Assembly (NCBI RefSeq): GCF_016102285.1
Contig: NZ_JACFOY010000001.1
Coordinates: 1,116,001 to 1,180,000, forward strand
Length of the DNA: 64,000 bases
Reading direction: 5' to 3'
From: Bartonella sp. M0177
Lineage (GTDB): Bacteria > Pseudomonadota > Alphaproteobacteria > Rhizobiales > Rhizobiaceae
The notes under the pieces were generated by a model, which had not been told where the DNA came from, ran no database searches, and saw nothing but the letters and a program-made list of their open reading frames with translations. Positions within the stretch are counted from its first letter, which is position 1. Each line of letters starts with the position of its first letter. This document shows positions 7,814 to 17,774 of the stretch, one piece after another. The position numbers and the translations under genes are program-made.

Positions 7814-9595
7814 ATGCCAGAACAAGCCGGAAAGAATAGAAGTTTCACGCGTTTTTTGCCGCAAAACATAATATTTGTTTTGCTGGTTACGGCCTTTTGT
7901 TTTGTTCTCGCTTTCCTTTATTGTTTGTCAAAACCGCAGATTTACGAGGCAAAGGTAGAAGTTTCTATTAGAAAACTGGATGGCCTCGCATTAGACGACG
8001 ATAACCGTAATCGGGCCATTTCAATCGTCACATCGCAACCGGTTTTGAAGCGGACGGTCGAGCTGTTGGAAAAGCAGGAAATTCCGTTCAACCTGAAAAA
8101 TTTCAATTATTTTCTTTCACTCCATGAAGATAAAAATCATCTTTTATTGGAGTTTGACGATGAAAATGCGACTCATGCCGAACTTGTATTGGCAAAATTG
8201 CTGGAAGCTATCCGTCAAGAAGTGAAACGAGCCTATCCCAATCCCGATTTGGCGCTAATTTCCGCTATTCGCACGCAGCGTAACAACGTTTTGAGCTCGA
8301 CTTTGAATAGTTTTAGCAAAAACGCCAAACGGGGTGAGCGCGAAAAGCAAATCGACGATCTCTATTCTTCGCTCATTGTCGCGATTGGTAATCGCGTTGC
8401 CTATAATGCGTCGATCGAGGTTTTGAAAAATCTATTGAATACCGGCCAGTCACCGCTTGTTCTCGACTTCATCGCCAACGATCCGGCAGTTGTGAAAACG
8501 ACCGACGACTTGAATGCGTTGACAGCAGAAATTGCCAATATGGAAACCCGATTAGCTAGTAACCATCCCCAGATCAAAGCAATGCGGGCTGAACAGAATG
8601 CGCTAAAGTCGGAGCTTGAAGGTAATATTGAACTGGCGATCAAACGTCTCTATGCGCAAGCGGATGTTGCGACAAAAGTTGAACACGGTTTGCGCAATGA
8701 ACTCAATGCGGCGAGCGGCGTTTCCGGTTCTTCCGATGGCAATCGGTCGCTTGATGAACTTGAGGGAAAATTAAAGGCGGTTTGGAACGACTATGATAAA
8801 ACAATCGAGAGATCTGGCCTATTGCGGGCGAGCAATTTTGTTGTTGTGAATGGTCCAATAACGATCGCAAAACAATCTGTTTTATCGCGATATGGAAGCA
8901 GGATCTTCGGATTCGCTTTAATTGTTTTCTTGTTACTTTTGATTATTCAGACGATCATTAACAACTGCGCTTTATTTAAAACACGCAGAAACGTGGATGG
9001 TCAATTTTCCGATGATGTAGGAAATAGCGATGGCGGAAGCATGGACTCGGTCGACCAGTCCTTACCGAAAGCTGCATTGAATTTAGCCGAAACCGTTGAA
9101 AAACTCGAACAAAACCACGCAGGGTTTATTGCGGTGGTTGGCAAAAAAGCGGCAAAAACAGCCGCGCGCCTGTCGATGGAATTGAAACAAGAAAACAATG
9201 CAATTCTGTTGGTTGATATCTCGACCAATGAAATTGGAAATCTCATCGGTCCCCATCGTGGTTTCACTGATGTATTGACGGGTGACGCAAAAATTTCGGA
9301 AGTTATCTATAACGATTATGATACGGGTGTCGATATTTTGCCTCAAGGTTTGGCTAGTCCACTTCGTGCCAAGGATTTTTCAAAAGATATTCCGGCATTC
9401 ATTTCGGCGCTCGAAAGCAGCTATTCGATTGTTATTGTTGCAATGTCGGATGAGCCGGAATTCGGGTTGGAAGAAATATTTTCTGAAAGCGATTGCCTTG
9501 TTATTTCGTCCGGTGACAAATCCGATGAAGATCATTGGACAGAATTGTTCTTGAAATATTCTGCGCAACCGGTATTCAGGCTCATCAATAATTGA
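7814..9595 (+). CDS. Wzz-like polysaccharide chain-length/export protein with a degenerate BY-kinase-like C-terminal domain
   Basis: 593 residues. A first membrane segment (about 18-38) leads into a Wzz-type periplasmic region with coiled-coil character; a second membrane segment (about 361-385) returns to the cytoplasm. The C-terminal 180 residues follow the fold order of bacterial tyrosine kinases/ParA-like exopolysaccharide ATPases: AVVGKKAAKTAARLS where Walker A should be, ILLVDIS as the A' strand, then GFTDVLTGDAKISEVI. The P-loop lacks the GKS/T pattern and there is no terminal tyrosine cluster, so ATP binding is doubtful. No glycosyltransferase or Wza gene is adjacent. The Wzz assignment rests on topology and the RKLDG...LKRTVELL region. 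Confidence 0.72.
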   Translation: MPEQAGKNRSFTRFLPQNIIFVLLVTAFCFVLAFLYCLSKPQIYEAKVEVSIRKLDGLALDDDNRNRAISIVTSQPVLKRTVELLEKQEIPFNLKNFNYFLSLHEDKNHLLLEFDDENATHAELVLAKLLEAIRQEVKRAYPNPDLALISAIRTQRNNVLSSTLNSFSKNAKRGEREKQIDDLYSSLIVAIGNRVAYNASIEVLKNLLNTGQSPLVLDFIANDPAVVKTTDDLNALTAEIANMETRLASNHPQIKAMRAEQNALKSELEGNIELAIKRLYAQADVATKVEHGLRNELNAASGVSGSSDGNRSLDELEGKLKAVWNDYDKTIERSGLLRASNFVVVNGPITIAKQSVLSRYGSRIFGFALIVFLLLLIIQTIINNCALFKTRRNVDGQFSDDVGNSDGGSMDSVDQSLPKAALNLAETVEKLEQNHAGFIAVVGKKAAKTAARLSMELKQENNAILLVDISTNEIGNLIGPHRGFTDVLTGDAKISEVIYNDYDTGVDILPQGLASPLRAKDFSKDIPAFISALESSYSIVIVAMSDEPEFGLEEIFSESDCLVISSGDKSDEDHWTELFLKYSAQPVFRLINN

Positions 9596-9609
9596 TAAAA
9601 AGTGGAAAA

Positions 9610-9626
9610 CGCGACGGCTTGTCGCG
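9610..9626 (+). terminator. Possible weak terminator hairpin
   Basis: CGCGAC and GTCGCG form a perfect 6-bp stem with loop GGCTT, 15 bases past the stop of the Wzz-like gene. The following sequence is only moderately T-rich, so termination is uncertain. Confidence 0.35.
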
Positions 9627-9719
9627 GCTTGCACCCTTGTTTTCTTAAAAACATTGCTGCACCAATAGGAAAAAGAACCGGATAATCCGGCGGATATTGT
9701 TGAGTGAAAGCTTCTCGTT

Positions 9720-10799
9720 ATGACAATGACTGCAATTGATGAAACCGTGCCTAATGCCAAACAGGCGCGCAATCGCAAAATGATTAAGATATGGCTTTAT
9801 GTTATATTAGTTCTGTGTTTGGCAATTGTCATCGTCGGGGGCGCTACACGCCTTACCGGTTCAGGGCTGTCTATTACCGAATGGAAGCCGGTTCACGGGG
9901 TTATTCCGCCGATTGGCGAGGCAGAATGGCAAGATGAATTCGAGAAATATCAACAAATTGCGCAATATAAAGTTGTCAATCAGGGGATGACGCTTTCACA
10001 ATTCAAAGGTATTTTTTGGTGGGAGTGGGCCCATCGTTTATTGGCGCGTCTTGTCGGTGTTGTTGCATTATTCGGACTCATCTGGTTTTGGGCAACCAAA
10101 CGCATTGAAAAAACTTTTCTTCCACAATTAATCGCGGTTCCGGTCATTATCGCCATACAGGGGGCGATTGGCTGGTGGATGGTTGCCTCCGGACTCGGCG
10201 CCAGTGATTTGACAAGTGTCAGTCAATATCGGCTGGCGATTCATCTTGTTACAGCCTGTATTGTTGTGATCTTTGTCACTTATGTTTCACGCGGACTTGC
10301 CGATTACAGTGATAAGCCTGCCAACCGCAGCATACAGAAATTTGCCGGTTGGCTTGTTTTTATGGTGCTTGTGCAAATTTATCTTGGTGCTCTTGTTGCA
10401 GGTCTACATGCAGGCAAAGTTTATAATACGTGGCCATTAATGGATGGCCAGTTGGTGCCGGAAGGATTGCTTGCCGATCAGCCATCCTGGCGCAATTTTT
10501 TCGAAAATCGGTTGACGGTACAATTTGTCCACCGCTGTTTTGCCTATCTTTTGTTGTTGGCAGCGCTTGTCCATGCTCTGAAAGTGGAAAAGCTCGCATC
10601 GGGAACAACCCATGCGCGCCGTGCAATGCTGTTGCTTTTGGCCATTGTTGTTCAAGCTATTTTCGGAATCATTACGCTTTTGCTTGAAGCACCGATCAGT
10701 TGGGGATTGATACATCAGGGTGTTGCGCTATTGGTACTGGTATTTGCAGTTGCCCATTGGCGCGCAACAAAAGGCGCTTATGCTGTAGAAAAAGCATGA
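9720..10799 (+). CDS. ctaA: Heme A synthase
   Basis: Converts heme O to heme A for cytochrome aa3 oxidase in the inner membrane. 359 residues with about eight hydrophobic segments, the type-2 CtaA/COX15 architecture of alphaproteobacteria. Heme-ligand histidines are visible in WEWAHR (about residue 105), [15 protein letters not shown] and LIHQGVAL. The N-terminal signature [18 protein letters not shown] is diagnostic. An ATG at 9720 and another at 9726 are both possible starts. It stands alone, apart from other cytochrome oxidase genes. Confidence 0.95.
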   Translation: MTMTAIDETVPNAKQARNRKMIKIWLYVILVLCLAIVIVGGATRLTGSGLSITEWKPVHGVIPPIGEAEWQDEFEKYQQIAQYKVVNQGMTLSQFKGIFWWEWAHRLLARLVGVVALFGLIWFWATKRIEKTFLPQLIAVPVIIAIQGAIGWWMVASGLGASDLTSVSQYRLAIHLVTACIVVIFVTYVSRGLADYSDKPANRSIQKFAGWLVFMVLVQIYLGALVAGLHAGKVYNTWPLMDGQLVPEGLLADQPSWRNFFENRLTVQFVHRCFAYLLLLAALVHALKVEKLASGTTHARRAMLLLLAIVVQAIFGIITLLLEAPISWGLIHQGVALLVLVFAVAHWRATKGAYAVEKA

Positions 10800-10899
10800 T
10801 TGCCACGACAAAATTGAACTTTCAGCGCATTTAACCTCACTAGAACAGAGGTACGATCAGCTGACAAACAATTAAAACATTTAAAAAGGCAAAAAAATT

Positions 10900-10930
10900 A
10901 GACCGGTCATCAATAGGCCGGTCTTTTGTT
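10900..10930. terminator. Bidirectional terminator between ctaA and argC
   Basis: GACCGG (10901-10906) pairs with CCGGTC (10918-10923), with T runs following on both strands (TTTTG on plus, TAATTTTTTT on minus). It serves convergent ctaA and argC. Confidence 0.8.
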
Positions 10931-10957
10931 ATTTATGAGCAGGAAAAAACCGGATTT

Positions 10958-11893
10958 TCAAGATTTTCCGATCATAAGATCGAGATTTTGCACTGCCGCT
11001 CCCGAAGCGCCTTTACCGAGATTATCCAGAACGGCTGAAATATTGTAAATCCCGTTAGAATCATCACCGAATACAAATATTTTCAATTTGTCTGTATTGG
11101 CGAGCAATTCTGCATCAAGCCGCGCCAAATTACCGGTTTCGCCTTCATTCGCAACGCTGACGAGCTTGCTATCGTGATAATGGGCTTTGAAAATAGAACG
11201 TAAAACGTCGGTTGTAACGGTTTTTTGTAAAAGCGAATTGTGAAGCGGAATATTGACAATCATACCTTGGGGAAATCTTCCGACACTTGGTACGAAAATC
11301 GGCGAATGTGAAAGTTTACCATGAACACGTATTTCCGGCACATGCTTATGCCTGAGATTAAGCCCGTAAATGAAATAATTTGCGGTTATCTTGTCGTCAC
11401 AGTTTGGGTCTTCCATCTGCGCAATCATCTTTTTTCCACCACCGGTGTAGCCGGACACAGCGTTAATGGAGACTGGAAAATCTTCACCTATAATATGAGC
11501 TTCCCTCAATGGACGAATAATGCTTAACGCACCGGTGGGATAACATCCCGGATTTGCAACGAAACGTGCCGAGCTTATCCGTTCCGCTTGACCTTTCGTG
11601 AGTTCGGTAAAACCGTAAACCCACTCGGGAGCAATGCGGTGCGCCGTGGAACTGTCGATGATGCGAATTTTCACATTGCCTGCAAGACTATTGACAGTGT
11701 CAATTGCCGCCTTGTCAGGAAGACAGAGAATGGCAATATCGGCCGCATTCAATTTTTCCAAACGCGCAGCTTCATTGTGGCGATCTTCCAGCGGAATTGA
11801 CAGAATTTCGAGGTCATCTCGTGCGGCCAACCGCTTCCTGATTTGTAAGCCCGTTGTACCGTGTTCGCCATCAATAAAAATTTTTGTTTGCAT
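10958..11893 (-). CDS. argC: N-acetyl-gamma-glutamyl-phosphate reductase, short type
   Basis: NADPH-dependent third step of arginine synthesis. The protein from MQTKIFIDGEHGTTGLQ is 311 residues, the length of the short ArgC class common in alphaproteobacteria. The catalytic cysteine is in FVANPGCYPTGAL, and SGYTGGGKKMI follows as expected. An upstream in-frame start would add 24 residues with no family counterpart, so I place the start at 11893. In many Rhizobiales argC follows rplM-rpsI; here it does not. Confidence 0.92.
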   Translation of the reverse strand: MQTKIFIDGEHGTTGLQIRKRLAARDDLEILSIPLEDRHNEAARLEKLNAADIAILCLPDKAAIDTVNSLAGNVKIRIIDSSTAHRIAPEWVYGFTELTKGQAERISSARFVANPGCYPTGALSIIRPLREAHIIGEDFPVSINAVSGYTGGGKKMIAQMEDPNCDDKITANYFIYGLNLRHKHVPEIRVHGKLSHSPIFVPSVGRFPQGMIVNIPLHNSLLQKTVTTDVLRSIFKAHYHDSKLVSVANEGETGNLARLDAELLANTDKLKIFVFGDDSNGIYNISAVLDNLGKGASGAAVQNLDLMIGKS

Positions 11894-12247
11894 TTCCTTG
11901 CACCTGATTTCACCGGAATTGGGGTTGTTAAAAGACTTACACGAATGATTTTTATTTCTTCTCAAAGAACAGAGCCGTTCTGTTAAACAAGAGGCGGTGT
12001 ATTGTGCCTTACGAAGCGATAAAAATAAATTCTTTTTTATAAACGTTTAATGGTTTTATCGGGGAAAATTATTCAAGAGGTAATTTTAGCGGTTAATCAA
12101 GCGATCAGTAAATTATAATTGCAGATCAAATTGATTTTTCTGAGGATTTTTTTCGAATTATTGGCTATTCACGTCGAAAGCGTTTAACATAATATAACGC
12201 TGTGATAATTATTAAGCGGCTATTTTTCATTGTTAGGAATATTTCCC
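11894..12247. other. Divergent intergenic region between argC and glyA
   Basis: 354 bases between two divergent genes, so promoters for both should lie here. Two short inverted repeats are visible: AACAGA/TCTGTT at 11968-11984, and GCGTT/AACGC around 12179-12201 shortly before glyA. I see no glycine-riboswitch core (no CCGAAGG) and no gene. Confidence 0.5.
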
Positions 12248-13555
12248 ATGAGCGACCAAGTGGATGTGGCGCAAAAGCGCTTTTTTAATGACGATCTTAA
12301 AACAACTGATTCCGAGATCTATGATGCCATTCGCGGCGAACTTTCCCGTCAGCGTAATGAAATCGAGTTGATTGCATCGGAAAATATCGTATCGCGTGCT
12401 GTGCTTGAAGCACAAGGTTCGGTTCTAACCAACAAATATGCCGAAGGTTATCCGGGTAAACGTTATTACGGCGGTTGCCAATATGTGGATGTGGTTGAAA
12501 ATCTTGCAATTGAACGCGCAAAGAAACTGTTCGGAGCGGCTTTTGCAAATGTGCAACCGAATTCCGGTAGCCAGATGAATCAGGCTGTATTTTTCGCCCT
12601 TTTGAAGCCGGGTGATACATTTATGGGACTTGACCTCAATTCCGGTGGGCATTTGACCCATGGGTCGCCGGTTAATATGTCCGGAAAATGGTTTAATGTG
12701 GTATCTTATGGCGTTCGCAGAGATGACCAAAGAATAGATATGGACGAAGTCGCTCGTATCGCTCGCGAAAACAAACCCAAACTTATACTTGCCGGTGGTA
12801 CAGCCTATTCGCGCTTTTGGGACTGGAAACGGTTTCGCGAAATTGCTGACGAAGTTGGTGCATATCTTATGGTGGATATGGCGCACATAGCCGGTCTTGT
12901 TGCCGGAGGTGTCCATCCTTCGCCTGTTCCTTATGCCCATGTTGTCACGTCGACGACGCATAAGTCGCTTCGCGGACCGCGCGGTGGTATGATTTTGACG
13001 AATGATGAAGCAATTGCAAAAAAGATCAATTCGGCTGTTTTCCCGGGTATTCAGGGTGGACCGCTCATGCATGTCATTGCCGCAAAAGCTGTCGCATTCG
13101 GCGAGGCTCTGCGCCCATCGTTCAAAACTTATGCCCAAAATGTTGTCGCAAATGCGAAAACCTTATCGGCACGTCTTATTAAAAATGGTCTTGATATTGT
13201 ATCCGGCGGCACCGATAACCATTTGATGCTGGTTGATTTGAGACCAAAAAATGCAACCGGTAAACGGGCAGAAAGTGCGTTAAGCCGCGCCCATATTACC
13301 TGCAACAAAAACGGAATTCCTTTCGATCCGGAAAAACCGTTTGTTACATCAGGTGTGCGGCTTGGTACACCGGCAGGAACGACACGTGGTTTTGGCGAAA
13401 AAGAATTCGATGAAATTGGCGAGCTGATTTCCGAAGTTCTTGATGGCTTGAAAGCTGCAAATTCGGATGAGGGAAATGCTGCTGTAGAAGCACATGTACG
13501 TGAAAAGGTTCAGGCATTGACCGAACGTTTCCCGTTATATCCTTATCTTGGCTGA
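12248..13555 (+). CDS. glyA: Serine hydroxymethyltransferase
   Basis: PLP enzyme interconverting serine and glycine and charging tetrahydrofolate with one-carbon units. 435 residues from MSDQVDV, normal length. Family motifs include [28 protein letters not shown] and the PLP-lysine site [12 protein letters not shown] (about residue 239). AGGA lies nine bases before the ATG at 12248; an upstream GTG/TTG-type extension has no family support. First gene of the conserved order glyA-nrdR-ribD-ribE-ribH-nusB. Confidence 0.97.
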   Translation: MSDQVDVAQKRFFNDDLKTTDSEIYDAIRGELSRQRNEIELIASENIVSRAVLEAQGSVLTNKYAEGYPGKRYYGGCQYVDVVENLAIERAKKLFGAAFANVQPNSGSQMNQAVFFALLKPGDTFMGLDLNSGGHLTHGSPVNMSGKWFNVVSYGVRRDDQRIDMDEVARIARENKPKLILAGGTAYSRFWDWKRFREIADEVGAYLMVDMAHIAGLVAGGVHPSPVPYAHVVTSTTHKSLRGPRGGMILTNDEAIAKKINSAVFPGIQGGPLMHVIAAKAVAFGEALRPSFKTYAQNVVANAKTLSARLIKNGLDIVSGGTDNHLMLVDLRPKNATGKRAESALSRAHITCNKNGIPFDPEKPFVTSGVRLGTPAGTTRGFGEKEFDEIGELISEVLDGLKAANSDEGNAAVEAHVREKVQALTERFPLYPYLG

Positions 13556-13575
13556 TTATTTGAACGGAGTAAAAA

Positions 13576-14058
13576 ATGCGGTGTCCTTACTGTCAATCTG
13601 AAGATACTCAGGTAAAGGACTCGCGTCCTGCCGAAGATGGTTCGGTCATTCGCCGTCGCCGCATATGTCCCGTATGCGGCGGCCGTTTCACAACATTCGA
13701 ACGTGTCCAGTTACGTGAATTGATGGTCACCAAGAAGAGCGGACGTCATGTTCCTTTTGACCGTGACAAACTTATGCGCTCTGTGGAAGTTGCCTTACGC
13801 AAGAGAAATGTCGATCCCGAACGTGTCGAGAGGGCAATATCGGGAATCGTCAGACAACTTGAAAGTTCAGGAGAACCCGAAATATCATCGGAACAGATAG
13901 GTCGCCTTGTCATGGAAGCACTGAAAGGTATCGATGATATTGCCTATATCCGTTTTGCCTCCGTTTATCGCAATTTTCGCAATGCCAGTGATTTTCACGA
14001 TGTAATCGACGAATTGTCGGATCGTGACGGAGAAAAAGAAAACAACAATAATGGTTGA
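13576..14058 (+). CDS. nrdR: Transcriptional repressor NrdR
   Basis: 160 residues. The N-terminal zinc ribbon has Cys at 3, 6, 31 and 34 (MRCPYC and RICPVCGG), followed by an ATP-cone domain that senses ATP/dATP. It represses ribonucleotide reductase genes by binding paired NrdR boxes; such boxes are visible before nrdJ at 1232-1279. It lies 20 bases after glyA with a good ribosome site (ACGGAG) and overlaps ribD by a few bases. Confidence 0.97.
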   Translation: MRCPYCQSEDTQVKDSRPAEDGSVIRRRRICPVCGGRFTTFERVQLRELMVTKKSGRHVPFDRDKLMRSVEVALRKRNVDPERVERAISGIVRQLESSGEPEISSEQIGRLVMEALKGIDDIAYIRFASVYRNFRNASDFHDVIDELSDRDGEKENNNNG

Positions 14059-15160
14059 TAAAATTGCCGATTGTCGATTTATGGCTGCCGCTATCCGTTT
14101 GGCAAGTTGGCATATCGGACAAACTGCCGAAAACCCTTCAGTCGGGGCTATTATAGTCGGTTCCGATGGTTATACGATCGTCGGGCATGGGGTGACAGCA
14201 AAGGGCGGGCGCCCACATGCAGAAACGCAAGCCTTGGCAATGGCGGGCGAAAACGCGCGAAATGGCACAGCTTATGTTACGCTTGAGCCCTGTTCACATT
14301 ACGGGAAAACACCCCCATGCGCCGATGCTCTTGTAAATGCAGGTATAAGGCGTGTTGTCATTGCACTTCTCGATCCCGATAAAAGAGTGAGTGGACGCGG
14401 TGTAAAGATATTGGAAAATGCCGGCATCATTGTTGAAACCGGTATATTGGCAGGCAAGGCCTTCGAGGGATTGAGCGCCTATCTGACAACAAGACAGTTA
14501 TCACGTCCTGAAGTGACGCTTAAAATGGCGATATCGGCTGACAATGGCATTGGTATTAGAGGCAAGCGGAATGTCCTGATCAGCAACGAACTTTCGCGCT
14601 CGGTAAGCCACATGATGCGAGCGAAAAACGACGCAATTCTCATTGGAATTGGAACCGTTCTGGCAGACAATCCCGAACTGACCTGTCGATTGTCAGGGCT
14701 TGAAGACCGGTCGCCGGTGCGTGTCGTGGTTGATCCTGAACTCAGAATACCTCTTGATTGCCAACTGGTGGCGACTGCAAAAACCGTTCCGACATGGGTA
14801 ATAAGCAACAAGAACGCCAACGAGCAAAAAAAAATCGAACTTCGGGAAAAAGGCGTCAAACTTTTTGAAAGTGACGGAAGCAACACAATAACGCCCGAAA
14901 AAATCCTTCGCATATTGTTTGAAAATAATATTGCAAGCGTCCTGATCGAGGGCGGTGCGATAACAGCCCGGACTTTTCTAGAGCAGAAGGCGGTTGACAA
15001 GGTCGTGCTGTTCCGTTCAACAATAATGCTTGGCGATGACAGGATTTCTGCACCGGATTTCAAAAAATATCTTGCTGATTTCACGAAAATCGAACAAGCC
15101 GAATTTGACAGAGACAAATACAGTGAATGGAGGCTCCGTCCCGAATGTTTACCGGAATAG
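14051..15160 (+). CDS. ribD: Bifunctional diaminohydroxyphosphoribosylaminopyrimidine deaminase / 5-amino-6-(5-phosphoribosylamino)uracil reductase
   Basis: Second and third steps of riboflavin synthesis. The deaminase zinc site is visible: HAE at about residues 56-58 in GRPHAETQ and the cysteines in [15 protein letters not shown] (about 81 and 90). The C-terminal reductase half starts near [14 protein letters not shown] and includes the SVLIEGGA motif. The ATG at 14051 overlaps the end of nrdR by eight bases; an upstream GTG (14024) is also in frame. 369 residues, typical. Confidence 0.95.
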   Translation: MVDKIADCRFMAAAIRLASWHIGQTAENPSVGAIIVGSDGYTIVGHGVTAKGGRPHAETQALAMAGENARNGTAYVTLEPCSHYGKTPPCADALVNAGIRRVVIALLDPDKRVSGRGVKILENAGIIVETGILAGKAFEGLSAYLTTRQLSRPEVTLKMAISADNGIGIRGKRNVLISNELSRSVSHMMRAKNDAILIGIGTVLADNPELTCRLSGLEDRSPVRVVVDPELRIPLDCQLVATAKTVPTWVISNKNANEQKKIELREKGVKLFESDGSNTITPEKILRILFENNIASVLIEGGAITARTFLEQKAVDKVVLFRSTIMLGDDRISAPDFKKYLADFTKIEQAEFDRDKYSEWRLRPECLPE

Positions 15161-15753
15161 TGACAGATATTGGCGAGCTAGCCGAAAAAGAACCTTTAAA
15201 TGAAGGCTTGCGGATAAAAATCCTCACCCATTACGATATAGATACAATCGACATCGGTGCTTCTATCGCCTGTTCCGGTATCTGTCTTACGGTTGTTGAA
15301 AAATCCCGCTCAAGCACGAACAAAAACTCTTTTACTGTAGAAGCTTGGGAAGAAGCCTTACGTCTTACAAATATTTCCAGATGGAAAATTGGCGGCCATA
15401 TCAATCTTGAGAGGTCTTTGAAACTTGGCGATGAAATGGGAGGCCATCTTGTTTCCGGTCATGTTGACGGTTTGGCCGAGATTATGGAGATAAAAGAAGA
15501 AGGGGATGCAAGGCGTTTTCAATTGAAAGCACCGCGGGAATTTTCTCCTTTTATTGCGCGTAAAGGCTCCGTCGCATTGGACGGTACGTCGCTTACAATA
15601 AATTCGGTCGATGGCAATTTGTTCGACATATTGATCATACGCCACACTCTGGAAGTGACAACATGGGGGGAGCGCAAGAAAAGCGATTGCGTTAATCTTG
15701 AAATAGATCAATTGGCTCGATATGCTGCGCGCTTATCGGAGTTCCGCCGCTAG
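15145..15753 (+). CDS. ribE: Riboflavin synthase alpha chain
   Basis: Dismutates two molecules of 6,7-dimethyl-8-ribityllumazine to riboflavin. 202 residues from [12 protein letters not shown], made of two lumazine-binding repeats, each with its GxxxxxDG-type turn (SGHVDG in the second). The diagnostic N-terminus MFTGIV fixes the start at 15145; GGAGG stands about 11 bases upstream inside the end of ribD, which it overlaps. This gene is called ribC in some organisms. Confidence 0.95.
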   Translation: MFTGIVTDIGELAEKEPLNEGLRIKILTHYDIDTIDIGASIACSGICLTVVEKSRSSTNKNSFTVEAWEEALRLTNISRWKIGGHINLERSLKLGDEMGGHLVSGHVDGLAEIMEIKEEGDARRFQLKAPREFSPFIARKGSVALDGTSLTINSVDGNLFDILIIRHTLEVTTWGERKKSDCVNLEIDQLARYAARLSEFRR

Positions 15754-15793
15754 CGCTCCGGTTATTTTTCAATTCATTTACCTTGCTGTCTTC

Positions 15794-15918
15794 AAATGGC
15801 ACTCTATTGGAGCCATTTTGAGAAAAGCCGCTTTCGCATTTTAAAAAACTGTTTTAAATGGAAGTATATTGGCTCGTTCCCATTGTTTATAATGGGCTTT
15901 GAGGGACATAGAGTGCCA
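15794..15918 (+). promoter_or_regulatory. Structured leader before ribH with mutually exclusive helices
   Basis: Three helices can form. A local hairpin pairs AAATGGC with GCCATTT (15795-15818). A second pairs CCCATT with AATGGG (15879-15896). A long-range 11-bp perfect helix pairs TGGCACTCTAT (15797-15807) with ATAGAGTGCCA (15908-15918). The first and third share TGGC, so only one can form. The ribH ATG is 30 bases further on. The leader also contains an imperfect duplication (15795 and 15857, AAATGG...TATTGG). It does not match the FMN riboswitch consensus. The pairing is seen; a switching role is inferred. Confidence 0.45.
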
Positions 15919-15947
15919 ACCCTATTTTTGGTTTGTAGGATCAGATT

Positions 15948-16403
15948 ATGACAAAGAAAAATGTGAAAAACGCTCACATACTAATCGTGGAAGCTCGTTT
16001 TTATGATGAAATTTCCGACGCATTATTGAAAGGTGCCACGGAAACGCTCAAAGCAGCGGGAGCAGAGTTTGACGTTGTAACTGTTCCGGGAGCTTTGGAA
16101 ATTCCGGCAGCCATTGCCTTTGCGGAAAAAGGCGAAAAAAACTATGATGGTTATGTCGCATTGGGGTGTGTTATCAGAGGGGAAACATATCATTTTGAAA
16201 TTGTTTCCAACGAATCATGCCGCGGCATTGCGGATTTGACTGTTCGCAAGCGTTTGGCTATCGGCAACGGCATCATCACAGTCGAAAATGAAAAACAGGC
16301 CTGGGCACGTGCCCTGCCTGATAAAAAGAATAAAGGCGGCTTTGCCGCCGATGCAGTGCTCCATATGATCGCGCTGAAAAACAAGTTCGGAGTAAATCAT
16401 TGA
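15948..16403 (+). CDS. ribH: 6,7-dimethyl-8-ribityllumazine synthase
   Basis: Forms lumazine from the RibD product and dihydroxybutanone phosphate; usually a large icosahedral or pentameric assembly. 151 residues. Motifs: [10 protein letters not shown] at the N-terminus, [11 protein letters not shown], and [18 protein letters not shown], with the catalytic His in YHFE. It is separated from ribE by 194 bases of structured leader, unlike the tightly packed genes before it, and overlaps nusB by four bases. Confidence 0.96.
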   Translation: MTKKNVKNAHILIVEARFYDEISDALLKGATETLKAAGAEFDVVTVPGALEIPAAIAFAEKGEKNYDGYVALGCVIRGETYHFEIVSNESCRGIADLTVRKRLAIGNGIITVENEKQAWARALPDKKNKGGFAADAVLHMIALKNKFGVNH

Positions 16404-16879
16404 ATAAAAGCCCTGCCAATAATATTAACGTGCCGCGCCGCGCGAATAAACGCGGCGCTGCACGTTTGGCTGCTGTTCAGGCGCTCTATCAGATGGATGT
16501 TGCCGGAACAGGTATTTTGGAAATTACATCGGAATATGAGACTTATCGCTTGGGACAAGAGGTCGATGGCGAGCAATATCTAGAGGCTGACCCGCAATGG
16601 TTTCGTGCCATCATAGCAGGGGTGGTGGAGGAACAACGTCAGCTTGATCCGATGATTCGTCAACATTTGCCGGAGGATTGGCCTCTATCGCGTATTGATT
16701 CTACACTGCGTGCCATATTGCGGGCAGGGGCGTGGGAAATCAAAAATCGTAAAGATGTTCCGATCGCCGTTGCAATAAACGAATATGTCGACATTGCCAA
16801 AGCTTTCTTTTCCGGAGAAGAGCCCCGAATGGTCAATGCGGTTCTTGACCGCATGGCAAAAGAATTGAGACATAAATAA
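16400..16879 (+). CDS. nusB: Transcription antitermination factor NusB
   Basis: Helical RNA-binding protein that joins NusE/S10 in rRNA antitermination. 159 residues; NusB motifs [37 protein letters not shown] and [14 protein letters not shown] are present. Start is TTG at 16400, overlapping the ribH stop (TTGA). ribH-nusB pairing is standard in alphaproteobacteria. Confidence 0.96.
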   Translation: MNKSPANNINVPRRANKRGAARLAAVQALYQMDVAGTGILEITSEYETYRLGQEVDGEQYLEADPQWFRAIIAGVVEEQRQLDPMIRQHLPEDWPLSRIDSTLRAILRAGAWEIKNRKDVPIAVAINEYVDIAKAFFSGEEPRMVNAVLDRMAKELRHK

Positions 16880-16898
16880 GTTGCAATAAACAAAAACT

Positions 16899-16932
16899 GA
16901 AAAAGCTCTATCATTCGATAGAGCTTTTTTTA
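16899..16932. terminator. Bidirectional terminator after nusB
   Basis: AAAAAGCTCTATC pairs with GATAGAGCTTTTT around a 4-base loop, with T runs on both strands. It ends the glyA-nusB run and could also serve bamE from the other side. Confidence 0.92.
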
Positions 16933-17024
16933 ATTCAATCAGCACCGAGTGCAGAAATCGATTGCATGGAGCCAAACATTTTGCTCCGCCCACAATAGTT
17001 ATTGCAAGCGGAATAAAGTGGCTA

Positions 17025-17537
17025 TCAACGGCCATTGGTCGGTAACTGTGGAACGCCTTTCGAGCCCTTGATCAACTGGGACAGGAATGATTGGTCATGA
17101 CCACCGGTCGGGGTCGTCTTCGAAATGCTATCGAAAACCTTGCCATCTTCCAGACCGTAATTGGCAATCCGTTCAACCTGCCCATTTTTGTTGAAATAAA
17201 TAGCCAGAATTTTACGATCGACAATCTTCGGCTTCATAAATTGTGCACCGCGATAACGCGTTTGGGAAATGTAATAAAACACTTCATTGTCATACATTGC
17301 CGTCATTGAAGGCGAGCCGAGTGCAAGCAAAACCTGATCGCGACTTGAACCGACAGGAACAGATGCTAGTGCCGATTCGTCAAGAACATAGCCTTCGTTA
17401 TAGGTCTGACTCGTATTTAGAAAATCATGTGATTTACAGCCACCGAGTGTAATTGTTGTAGCAGCCATTAAACCGATGATTAACCCACGCTTGGCTCGGG
17501 TTGTAATGCGGACCGTGTAAAACAATGACATCTCCAT
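17025..17537 (-). CDS. bamE: Outer-membrane assembly lipoprotein BamE (SmpA/OmlA)
   Basis: 170 residues. A lipoprotein signal ends in the lipobox LGGCKS, giving an N-acylated cysteine near residue 34. The mature part has the BamE/SmpA signature VPVGSSRDQVLLALGSPS and a YYISQ strand. It acts in the BAM complex that inserts beta-barrel proteins. The start may be ATG 17537 or the ATG two codons on. The short tail is rich in polar residues. Confidence 0.9.
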   Translation of the reverse strand: MEMSLFYTVRITTRAKRGLIIGLMAATTITLGGCKSHDFLNTSQTYNEGYVLDESALASVPVGSSRDQVLLALGSPSMTAMYDNEVFYYISQTRYRGAQFMKPKIVDRKILAIYFNKNGQVERIANYGLEDGKVFDSISKTTPTGGHDQSFLSQLIKGSKGVPQLPTNGR

Positions 17538-17692
17538 CTAACGCATGGCGGGGATAAATTCTTTTTCAACCTTTTTGCCTAAACCACCTTAAAGCGGTTT
17601 GCAATAGATTGCATCGTTAGAGACTTGCAATTATTAACAATGAGTATGTAAAAAAACCGGAATAGAGCAAAGACTTTTCTGTGACTCTCATA

Positions 17693-17736
17693 CGATATCT
17701 TTAAAGGTATCGGGCGATATCGTTAAAGGTATCGGG
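17693..17736. repeat. Two tandem 22-bp direct repeats upstream of the DUF177 gene
   Basis: CGATATCTTTAAAGGTATCG plus GG at 17693-17714 is repeated at 17715-17736 with one mismatch (T to G at position 8). Each unit also contains an imperfect palindrome (CGATATC...GGTATCG). It sits between divergent bamE and the DUF177 gene, 38 bases before the latter's ATG, so a paired regulator site is plausible. Confidence 0.75.
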
Positions 17737-17774
17737 AAAAATTATCGGTTGAAAAGAGACAGGACAAAATCGTT

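Noticed and set aside
11894..12247. Glycine riboswitch before glyA
   Set aside because: No conserved glycine-aptamer core; only short unrelated inverted repeats.
12425..13138. 237-codon antisense frame
   Set aside because: Wholly inside glyA, which is unmistakable.
14479..15117. 212-codon antisense frame
   Set aside because: Shadow of ribD, whose motifs are clear.
15754..15947. FMN riboswitch before ribH
   Set aside because: None of the conserved RFN blocks is present, although the leader is structured.
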